29,945 bases of DNA, taken from JBKJTP01 sp046590195. Lineage in GTDB: Bacteria > Bacteroidota > Ignavibacteria > Palsa-1295. Of this stretch, positions 21,860-28,368 are shown piece after piece. Under the pieces are notes generated by a model. The model was not told where the DNA came from, did not search any database, and saw only the letters and a program-made list of their open reading frames with translations. Within the stretch, counting starts at the first letter, position 1. The number at the start of each line of letters is the position of its first letter. The position numbers were made by a program, and so were the translations under genes. The stretch is from NCBI GenBank assembly GCA_046590195.1, contig JBKJTP010000098.1, forward strand, positions 1-29,945, given 5' to 3'.

Positions 21860-24070
21860 CTATTTCACCACCGAGAATGGAAGCACTCGCATTCCATCTG
21901 TGCACGAGACTCTCAGATAGTAAATGCCGGAGGTGAGACCTTCAAGATTGATCTCTTTGGTAACTGCCACTTCGGAAGAATGCACTCCGAAAGTGCTGTT
22001 ACCGATAACAGTTCTCCCCCATGAATCTTGAATGTCGTATCCCAATGACGCTTTGTTTGACACCGCATGTAGCCCATGTAAGTACACACTGAGGCGATTC
22101 TCGGTCGTCGGATTCGGATACACGAAAGCATAAAAATATGCCTCAAATTTCTTGCTCTCAACGATGCTCTTCGGTTGTGGGAGGTCAAACGATCGTCTGA
22201 AGAAACCGGAGTTTGACTGGATAACAACAGTGGAATCATTGATAAACTGGACAGACGAAAAGTCATTCTTGCTCGCTCTCCCACCATAGAGTGCACTGTC
22301 GCGCGTCCAAGTGGTGCCTGAGTCGAGAGTATGGTAGATACTTCCGGCGTAACCCGCGATCACGCCAACAGATCCGTTACTATTGAATGCGATCTCACGC
22401 AGCTGCTCTTCACCATCCCCAAGAGACTTGTATTTCCAACGCAGTCCACCATCGAGTGTCCCGAGGAGGCCACCGTCAGTTACAATGAAGCCATTCGAAG
22501 GAGTTGCAAATGCCATTGCGTAGAAAGCACCCGCACCAAGCGAGAGCCAAGGAGACCACGATCTTCCACCGTCGGTAGTTCGTACGAAAGTATTAGGCGT
22601 AAAACCGGATTGAGACGGGTGCTTGAGCCGCAGATAAATAGTGTCGCGTCCAAAGAACGACGCGTCTACAATCCCGCCCCGTAATGTAGCCTCTTCAGGA
22701 AGTGGATCCTCATAGTATAGCGTGTCAGGCCATGTTCGTCCTCCGTCATAGGACCTGAATATGTGCACGTACGTCGGCAACTCCAATATGCCGTCATGGA
22801 CTACGAGATCTTGCATGAAATACGCACTATCTCTTGGAGTACCGTAAAGCCGTGTCCATGTCCGCCCATCATCACCGGTTGAATGTGCTGGCGACCACTT
22901 TTTACCTGACGCAGAAGGAAGTATCACCGCGACCGTATCTACGAAAAAGAGTCCAAGAGCTCTTCGGGATAGATAAGGATCGTCGCGGCCTACCCACGAC
23001 CAACCATTGTCAGAGGAGATCAGAAAGGAGCTATAGAATTCCGCTGTTCCACGCCACTCTTGAGGCGAATTAGGTTTTTGACGAATGAAAACTGATTGAA
23101 AGGGCAATTGCGGGAAACACTGATGTTCAACTTTATAATCAACACCGTTCGGTGCGATTGCATATACACTCCCGAACCAACCAATGAAGCGACTCCAACC
23201 ATCCTCACCTTCCCACCCAAAACGCTTCAATGCGAACGCAAACTTCTCCACAACCGTAGAGAATTCAGAAGAACCCCACGACTTTCCCATATCAGTGCTA
23301 AAGAACCGAAGCGGGCCATCGATGAATGCAGCTACGTTCTGACCACTCAGGATCTTCAGCACTTGCACATTCCCGCCCGGTACATCCTCGGACAATGCCC
23401 ATGTTTTGCCAAGATCGAAGGATCGTGCAATTGTCTGCCCTGCACTGGCGAACATCGTGTCCCCTATGGCATCGAAGGCATTAACCCGTAAAATGTGCGG
23501 CGTTGAGATCACTTTTATATCTAGATCAGCAGGATCTATCGAATAGATAGTCCCGGCAGAGCCAGTGACCAAGAGTCGCGTGCCGTTCCAGACGAACGGA
23601 GCACCGAGGGAATCAGAAACTTCAACTCGATTCCAACTTTCCCCGCTACTCGATGAGACATATAATTTACCCCAGTAGTCCAACACGAAGATGGTGTTGG
23701 GTGAAGGCACTGCCAGATCCATGATCACTGACGTGGCAGGCGAGTTCAGTGTGACCCACGCGTTGCCTGCATCGGATGTCCGGTATATGGATCCGTTTGA
23801 GCCAGCAACATATCCGAATTGGTCGTCTACGAATGCGATGGTACGCAAAGCAGGATTACCGGGGAAGAACTGAGGGCTAAACGTCTTGCCGTCATCATTA
23901 CTCCATAACAAATAACCTTCAGTCGCAATAGCAACACGACCATCGCCGAATGAATGGCTATCGAAGAATGAAATGGGGCCGAATGGTACCCATTCAACCT
24001 GGGATTGTGCCTGCACAGACCCACAAACCAGTAGAAAGAACAATACCGCGAGCATAATTCTATTTCTCAT
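21860..24070 (-). CDS. Secreted Asp-box propeller protein with T9SS type A sorting domain (copy B), 736 aa
   Basis: The start chosen is the ATG at 24070, directly before the signal peptide (MRNRIMLAVLFFLLVCGSVQ, cleavage after QA). An upstream extension to 24214 has no support. The body holds about eleven Asp-box/YCF48-like motifs (SNDDGKTF, TSDAGNAW, SFDLGKTW, SSDNGWSW, SYDGGRTW, TTDGGRSW, TLDSGTTW and others), indicating one or two beta-propellers. The last 85 residues are a T9SS type A sorting domain, beginning YPNPTTENRL and ending GIYYLRVSCTDGMRVLPFSV, so it should be exported across both membranes and surface-anchored or released. It is a paralog of the gene at 24448 and follows a broken Cys-rich gene remnant. 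No enzyme active site is seen; ligand unknown. Confidence 0.88.
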   Translation of the reverse strand: MRNRIMLAVLFFLLVCGSVQAQSQVEWVPFGPISFFDSHSFGDGRVAIATEGYLLWSNDDGKTFSPQFFPGNPALRTIAFVDDQFGYVAGSNGSIYRTSDAGNAWVTLNSPATSVIMDLAVPSPNTIFVLDYWGKLYVSSSSGESWNRVEVSDSLGAPFVWNGTRLLVTGSAGTIYSIDPADLDIKVISTPHILRVNAFDAIGDTMFASAGQTIARSFDLGKTWALSEDVPGGNVQVLKILSGQNVAAFIDGPLRFFSTDMGKSWGSSEFSTVVEKFAFALKRFGWEGEDGWSRFIGWFGSVYAIAPNGVDYKVEHQCFPQLPFQSVFIRQKPNSPQEWRGTAEFYSSFLISSDNGWSWVGRDDPYLSRRALGLFFVDTVAVILPSASGKKWSPAHSTGDDGRTWTRLYGTPRDSAYFMQDLVVHDGILELPTYVHIFRSYDGGRTWPDTLYYEDPLPEEATLRGGIVDASFFGRDTIYLRLKHPSQSGFTPNTFVRTTDGGRSWSPWLSLGAGAFYAMAFATPSNGFIVTDGGLLGTLDGGLRWKYKSLGDGEEQLREIAFNSNGSVGVIAGYAGSIYHTLDSGTTWTRDSALYGGRASKNDFSSVQFINDSTVVIQSNSGFFRRSFDLPQPKSIVESKKFEAYFYAFVYPNPTTENRLSVYLHGLHAVSNKASLGYDIQDSWGRTVIGNSTFGVHSSEVAVTKEINLEGLTSGIYYLRVSCTDGMRVLPFSVVK
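21861..21958 (-). repeat. 98-bp identical repeat, copy B (T9SS tail)
   Basis: Identical base for base to 24449-24546. It covers the last 31-32 codons of the sorting domain and the first bases of the stop codon. Identity breaks sharply at both edges, while the rest of the two genes has diverged. Confidence 0.95.
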
Positions 24071-24122
24071 GTTGCATTGGCGTAAAAGCGGTGAGCGGGG
24101 AATAAAGTTGGTTCGGAACAGA

Positions 24123-24155
24123 TAGCGACGAGGAGGCAATGCCTCCTCGTCGCTA
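24123..24155 (-). terminator. 16-bp stem-loop after the Cys-rich gene remnant
   Basis: TAGCGACGAGGAGGCA and its exact complement flank a single central base (a small effective loop). It follows the remnant's stop by 6 nt and corresponds in position to the stem-loop after the intact Cys-rich gene. No T-run follows on the minus strand, so termination strength is uncertain. About 50 nt separate it from the propeller gene start. Confidence 0.65.
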
Positions 24156-24161
24156 ACAGCG

Positions 24162-24447
24162 TTAAGGGTAACAGGTAACCTGATTACATGGGGAAACGCA
24201 AGTTGCAGATCCAAAAACTACTGTTGCGCCCTGGATCTCTGTACGTGATCCATCCGGGTTGCAGCAAACGCGGTATGGGGTCATGCACCATGCGTTGCCA
24301 CCTGAGCACATCTGGTAATAAGTTGCTCCACTAACTGGGTCATGCTGAAGCTTCGCCATGCAAGCGTCTTTTGACGAGCACCTGTTTCCGGGTCGCAGCA
24401 AATGCGGAACGGTGTCATGCACCAACAGCACGCGCCTCAGGATCACC
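24162..24447 (-). pseudogene. Remnant of a Cys-rich secreted protein gene, with two C-terminal copies out of frame
   Basis: The downstream part encodes YQMCSGGNAWCMTPYRVCC, NPDGSRTEIQGATVVFG and CVSPCNQVTC, closely matching the end of the intact gene at 26752-27531. About 134 bp upstream, in another frame, a second copy reads WCMTPFRICCDPETG. The open frame reaching 24446 has no signal peptide and none of the first 180 residues of the family. It lies exactly where the intact gene would sit if the Cys-rich/propeller pair had been duplicated. I read it as a decayed, internally rearranged copy. A short functional gene is possible but unlikely. Confidence 0.8.
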
Positions 24448-26661
24448 TTATTTCACCACCGAGAATGGAAGCACTCGCATTCCATCTGTGCACGAGACTC
24501 TCAGATAGTAAATGCCGGAGGTGAGACCTTCAAGATTGATCTCTTTCGTATATGCTACCTCGCCTGCACGTACTCCGAATGAGGTTTGATTGCGCACTGC
24601 CCTCCCCCACATGTCATGGATCTCGTATGTAAGCGAAGCTTTATTCGAGACTGCATGCAATCCGTGCAGATAGACCTTTAGATGGTCCTCAGTCGCAGGA
24701 TTTGGATATAGGAACGCATAGAAGTAGATGTCAAACTTCTTTGCTTCTACGCTCGCTTGAGGTTTTGGTAAGTCGAACGTGCGGCGGAAGAAAGCAGCAT
24801 CCGATTGGATCACCCCCGTCGAATCATTAATAAATTGGGCGTGCGAGAAGTTGTATGCACCTGGGTACCCACCGATCCATGTTGTGTCGCGGGTCCAAGT
24901 GATACCGGAATCTAGGGTATGATACACCACACCATTGAGACCACAGATCACGCCTACAGATCCTGTGGAGTTAAAAACGATCGATCGAAGCTTCTCATCT
25001 TCAGTCGAAAGCTGACGGCGCTGCCATGAAAGACCTCCATCACGTGTTTCTATAACAGCGGCATTCCCCACGATATACCCAATCGAAGGTGTTGCAAATG
25101 CCATTGAATAGAAAGAGTGTGTTTCGAGGACCAAATAAGGCGACCATGAGTTTCCTCTGTCTGTCGATCGAACAAATGTATTTCTGGCAAAACCAGAAGA
25201 GACGGGATGTGATAGCCTTAGATAAATGGTATCGCGTCCGAAGAATGAAGCATCAGAAATGCCCCCTCTAAATTGCGCTTCTTTCGGGACAGGATCTTCA
25301 TAGTAGAGTGTATCGGGCCAAGAAAAACCGGCATCGTACGAACGGAAGATCCGCACAGATCCGAAGAGTTCGAGCATGCCCTCGTGACGCACCAGTGCAT
25401 ACATGAATTTCCCACTATCTCGCGGCATGCCTTGATGTTGCTCCCAGGTTAGCCCGTTATCCGAAGTTCGAAAGAACTGCTTCTTGTACAGTCCAGTATT
25501 CGTCGGAATAGCGATACCTGTCGAAGCATTGATAAAGGAAACTCCCATCGACTCACGCAGGACGTTTGGCTCCTTCCGTACATACCAGGACCAACCGTTG
25601 TCACTAGTTATGAATAGAGAGCTGTAAAACTCTGCGGCACCTCGCCACTCGCGAGGATCATTCGGTACTTGACTAAGATGAACTCGTTGGAAAGGCAGGC
25701 TCGGAAAGCATTGGTGTATGACACGTTGATCAGTGCCATCCGGAGATACGCCGTAGACAGTACCGAACCATCCGATGAACCGATTCCATCCGTCCTTTCC
25801 TGTCCAACCAAATCGTCGCACAGCGAACGCAAATTTCTCCGGATCCGAACTAAGTGGCGAGGGTGACCAAGAGTCACCAAGGTTTGCACTTAGATAGCGA
25901 GATGGGCCATCTACGAAGATCAGCACACGGTCGTCGATGATTTTCACAACCTGCACATTTCCTGCAAAACTTTGAGTCGTCGTGTTCCACGTTTTACCGC
26001 CGTCAATTGAACGAGTTATCTCCTGCCCAAAGCATGCAAGGATCGTATCGGACATCGCATCCATAGCATTGATTCGACTAGTAAGCGGCGTCTTAAAGCT
26101 ATCCAAAGCGAATGTCGCTCCGTCGACGGTGTAAAGCGTGCCGGATGAACCGGTAATTAGTAGCTTAGAACGCGACCAGGCCAATGGTGCGGTAAGCGAG
26201 TCGTTGGCTCCAACGGTGGTCCAGGATTGGCCACTACTTGAGGAGACGTGCAGCTTGCCCCAAATATCAAGAACCAAAATTGTATTCGAGGAATACAACT
26301 CCAGATCCATTATCAAGGAATTAGTCGGTGAATTGATCGGCATCCATGAATCTCCACCATCAATGGTCTTGAAGATCGAGCCTCCCGAGCCAGCGACATA
26401 TCCGCGGTCATCATCAATAAATTCAATTGAACGAAAAATGGAATTCCGATCGAAGTACTGTGGGCTAAACGACTCACCTTCATCCTGACTCCACAACAGA
26501 CACCCATCTGTAGCGATGACCACTCGGCCATTCCCGAAACTATGGCTGTCGTAGAAATTGACAGGTCCAAAGGGTACCCAGGAGGTTTCTTGCGCAGATG
26601 TCTTCGTATGGCTAAAGACCGCGAAGCAAATATATAATAGTATGGTAATTCTTCGTGTCAT
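24448..26661 (-). CDS. Secreted Asp-box propeller protein with T9SS type A sorting domain (copy A), 737 aa
   Basis: Signal peptide MTRRITILLYICFAVFSHTK with cleavage after SAQ; the ATG at 26661 is preferred over a TTG at 26676. The mature start SWVPFGPVNFYDSHSFGNGR aligns with copy B without gaps, as do about eleven Asp-box motifs (TIDGGDSW, SIDGGKTW, TSDNGWSW, TSDNGLTW, SYDAGFSW, TRDGGLSW, TLDSGITW). The C-terminal sorting domain begins YPNPATEDHL and ends like copy B. The protein should pass the inner membrane by Sec and the outer membrane by T9SS. It follows the intact Cys-rich gene by 91 nt, with a stem-loop between, so the pair may be one unit with a processed or attenuated junction. Confidence 0.88.
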   Translation of the reverse strand: MTRRITILLYICFAVFSHTKTSAQETSWVPFGPVNFYDSHSFGNGRVVIATDGCLLWSQDEGESFSPQYFDRNSIFRSIEFIDDDRGYVAGSGGSIFKTIDGGDSWMPINSPTNSLIMDLELYSSNTILVLDIWGKLHVSSSSGQSWTTVGANDSLTAPLAWSRSKLLITGSSGTLYTVDGATFALDSFKTPLTSRINAMDAMSDTILACFGQEITRSIDGGKTWNTTTQSFAGNVQVVKIIDDRVLIFVDGPSRYLSANLGDSWSPSPLSSDPEKFAFAVRRFGWTGKDGWNRFIGWFGTVYGVSPDGTDQRVIHQCFPSLPFQRVHLSQVPNDPREWRGAAEFYSSLFITSDNGWSWYVRKEPNVLRESMGVSFINASTGIAIPTNTGLYKKQFFRTSDNGLTWEQHQGMPRDSGKFMYALVRHEGMLELFGSVRIFRSYDAGFSWPDTLYYEDPVPKEAQFRGGISDASFFGRDTIYLRLSHPVSSGFARNTFVRSTDRGNSWSPYLVLETHSFYSMAFATPSIGYIVGNAAVIETRDGGLSWQRRQLSTEDEKLRSIVFNSTGSVGVICGLNGVVYHTLDSGITWTRDTTWIGGYPGAYNFSHAQFINDSTGVIQSDAAFFRRTFDLPKPQASVEAKKFDIYFYAFLYPNPATEDHLKVYLHGLHAVSNKASLTYEIHDMWGRAVRNQTSFGVRAGEVAYTKEINLEGLTSGIYYLRVSCTDGMRVLPFSVVK
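24449..24546 (-). repeat. 98-bp identical repeat, copy A (T9SS tail)
   Basis: The partner of 21861-21958. The stop codon differs just outside the repeat (TAA here, TAG in copy B), which marks the edge of the identical tract. Confidence 0.95.
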
Positions 26662-26712
26662 GTATGTAAGAGACAATGTAGCCGTTTACAAGGCAAAGTA
26701 AGGAATATAATG

Positions 26713-26741
26713 GCCATGAGGAGGAGAATCCTCCTCATGGC
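26713..26741 (-). terminator. 13-bp stem-loop between the Cys-rich gene and propeller gene A
   Basis: GCCATGAGGAGGA, loop, TCCTCCTCATGGC: a perfect stem 10 nt after the Cys-rich stop, followed on the minus strand by CATTATATTCCTT. The GAGGAGG core resembles the stem-loop at 24123-24155, as expected for duplicated cassettes. Confidence 0.65.
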
Positions 26742-26751
26742 TAATGAAGCG

Positions 26752-27531
26752 TTAAGGTGTGCAAGTCACCTGCGTACACGGTGAAACGCAAGATGCACTG
26801 CCGAAGACCACCGTTGCCCCCTGGATCTCGGTACGTGTTCCATCAGGATTACAGCAAACGCGATAAGGTGTCATGCACCAAGCATTTCCACCTGAGCACA
26901 TCTGCCAGTATGGGCTACCGCCACCTGGGCCAACATAGTATCCCCAGCATTGACCTCGTACTTCACGCCACCAATTGGTAATTCCAGGCGGAGTGCATGG
27001 CGGACAAGGAAAGTCCATCTCGTTAGTTTCCCGCATCCACTCATAAGCGTTGTTGAGCAACTCTGCAGGAAAATCGCTACACCCTTCACCTTCATCCGAG
27101 ACTTGTATCTGCGTGATCACATAGTCGTAATTCCCAGGGCTGGTCATACGAGTGCAGTAGCAAATGTTGACTATACAGTCACCTCCGATATCCACCCAGC
27201 CTGTTGAGAAGGATGACCAAGTACAATCAGTTGGCGGTGCGTCTGTCGGGCACGGTGGACATGGAAGAAGCGGAACGAGCATAGCCCTCTCAAGTTTCGA
27301 TGTCCTCTTAGTGACACGCGTGGACACCGGAAGTTTCCGCTTCTCCGAAGGGACAGCGAGATCTTCAAACGTGAAGCTAGCTTCTGTGGTGGCGCTAGCC
27401 AGGGATACGAACGCAGTCGTTTGATTCTGGGCGTGCTCAGTCATCTGAGCGGTTACGGAACCCGCCATCAGCCCTAGACAAACCAGGACCGCAGCGGCGA
27501 ACGAGTATAGTGATCTACAATGCATGTGCAT
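26752..27531 (-). CDS. Cys-rich secreted protein, 259 aa, first gene of the duplicated cassette
   Basis: Signal peptide (SFAAAVLVCLGLMAGSVTAQ) with cleavage near residue 29, a Thr/Ser-rich linker to about 90, then a domain with 17 cysteines. Two segments each begin with PCPPC (CPPCPTDAPPTDC and CPPCTPPGITNWW), so the domain may be an internal duplication. The end reads QMCSGGNAWCMTPYRVCC and CVSPCTQVTC. Such cysteine density implies disulfides and an extracytoplasmic location. There is no T9SS tail or lipobox. It precedes propeller gene A on the same strand, and a broken copy precedes propeller gene B, so the two proteins probably act together (inference). No family is recognised. Confidence 0.75.
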   Translation of the reverse strand: MHMHCRSLYSFAAAVLVCLGLMAGSVTAQMTEHAQNQTTAFVSLASATTEASFTFEDLAVPSEKRKLPVSTRVTKRTSKLERAMLVPLLPCPPCPTDAPPTDCTWSSFSTGWVDIGGDCIVNICYCTRMTSPGNYDYVITQIQVSDEGEGCSDFPAELLNNAYEWMRETNEMDFPCPPCTPPGITNWWREVRGQCWGYYVGPGGGSPYWQMCSGGNAWCMTPYRVCCNPDGTRTEIQGATVVFGSASCVSPCTQVTCTP

Positions 27532-27610
27532 GTTGATTTATTTGTTATAGAATGGGCTAAGAGCTAGCCAGTGAAGAACACACTTGTTTTATCTGACGGA
27601 TCTTAGAGGC

Positions 27611-27639
27611 TAAGGACTTCGCATTTTGCGAAGTCCTTA
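27611..27639 (-). terminator. 13-bp stem-loop after the 53-residue gene
   Basis: TAAGGACTTCGCA, a 3-base loop and the exact complement TGCGAAGTCCTTA, 3 nt after the stop of the 53-residue gene. The U-tract is poor. It probably defines the 3' end of the two-gene transcript from 28211. The remaining gap to the Cys-rich gene at 27531 shows nothing else. Confidence 0.65.
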
Positions 27640-27642
27640 AGC

Positions 27643-27804
27643 TCACTTACCGTTGGCGTTCAGTTCGCTGCACTCTTTGCACAGCGGCTTTTCGCCTGTT
27701 CCAGAGCGCTTGTTCTCAGTTTCGATGTTGTTGCCTGAGTTACAATTCGTGTTGTTGTGATGCACGGGTTGCTTTGTTGAATGCCAGGCACTTACTTTCG
27801 GCAT
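27643..27804 (-). CDS. Small protein, 53 aa, with a strong Shine-Dalgarno
   Basis: The reading frame starts MPKVSAWHSTKQPVHHNN, continues through a Gly/Asn/Thr-rich middle and ends with KPLCKECSELNANGK. It is polar, has no signal peptide or membrane segment, and holds three cysteines, two in a CxxC (LCKEC), plus a His pair, so zinc binding is possible. AAAGGAGG lies 8 nt before the ATG, by far the best ribosome-binding site seen in this window, in a genome where most starts lack one. It is 25 nt downstream of the 116-residue secreted protein gene and is followed at once by a stem-loop. Function unknown. It vaguely resembles short conserved hypothetical proteins of Bacteroidota, which I cannot verify. 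Confidence 0.8.
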   Translation of the reverse strand: MPKVSAWHSTKQPVHHNNTNCNSGNNIETENKRSGTGEKPLCKECSELNANGK

Positions 27805-27812
27805 ATTGATAT

Positions 27813-27820
27813 CCTCCTTT
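27813..27820 (-). promoter_or_regulatory. Strong Shine-Dalgarno AAAGGAGG of the 53-residue gene
   Basis: AAAGGAGG followed by an 8-nt spacer (ATATCAAT) and ATG. It fixes the start of the small gene and supports that it is truly translated. Confidence 0.85.
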
Positions 27821-27829
27821 CATTGTTGA

Positions 27830-28180
27830 TTAAAAACTATCATCTGGATCGATCACAGATACTCTGGCATCAGACCACCCGACCATGATGGTGTCGCCGG
27901 TTGCGAGCGTCACCTGTCCGATGAGGGGCTTGGGTACGGTCTGTCCGTTGATCGATACCGCAACGACCTCCGCTGCAACCTCCTTGACGTAGGTGCCGCC
28001 GCTCAGGACATTGACCGAGGTAGCGCCAGTGGCATAGTGCAGCGTGACTTCTCCAAGAGGATGGCTGGTCTGGTTTGCCACCGTGAAGGTCAGGATAGCA
28101 CTGGCAGTCGAGGCAAAAAGAAGGACCACCGCAATGGCGGCGAGACGGGACGAGAGTTGTTTGAAAGAGAGTTTGAGCAT
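27830..28180 (-). CDS. Small secreted beta-sandwich-like protein, 116 aa
   Basis: Signal peptide MLKLSFKQLSSRLAAIAVVL with cleavage after ASA (about residue 28). The mature 88 residues are strand-rich (LTFTVANQTSHPLGEVTLHY, VAVSINGQTVPKP, GQVTLATGDTIMVGW) with few charged residues, as in a small Ig-like or pilin-like fold; no family is recognised and there are no cysteines. It is the first gene of a likely two-gene operon with the 53-residue gene, behind a promoter with both -33 and -7 boxes. There is no Shine-Dalgarno at its own start. It is divergent from the long partial gene at 28369. Confidence 0.7.
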   Translation of the reverse strand: MLKLSFKQLSSRLAAIAVVLLFASTASAILTFTVANQTSHPLGEVTLHYATGATSVNVLSGGTYVKEVAAEVVAVSINGQTVPKPLIGQVTLATGDTIMVGWSDARVSVIDPDDSF

Positions 28181-28210
28181 GATGAAGAGGGCTTTTGTGA
28201 ATTCGCGTCA

Positions 28211-28242
28211 CAAAAATGCTCATTCATCCTCGAATTTCCAAA
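28211..28242 (-). promoter_or_regulatory. Promoter of the small secreted protein/53-residue operon
   Basis: TTTG at 28242-28239 and CATTTTTG at 28218-28211 (one mismatch to TAnnTTTG) are separated by exactly 20 nt, the canonical Bacteroidetes spacing. Transcription would start near 28206, about 26 nt before the ATG at 28180. Confidence 0.55.
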
Positions 28243-28368
28243 ACGAACAGCTATCAAAAATAAAAGACGAACCTGACGTATATTGCGCCTTGGCTAGCCA
28301 ATACGCCATTCGCCCTTATGGGATATGCGTGGCAAATCGCCAGCCTTTTCTTCTTTTATGCTGCGGAT

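Noticed and set aside
27171..27424. Short frames on both strands overlapping the Cys-rich gene
   Set aside because: They are shadows; the Cys-rich frame has a signal peptide, regular cysteines and a duplicated relative.
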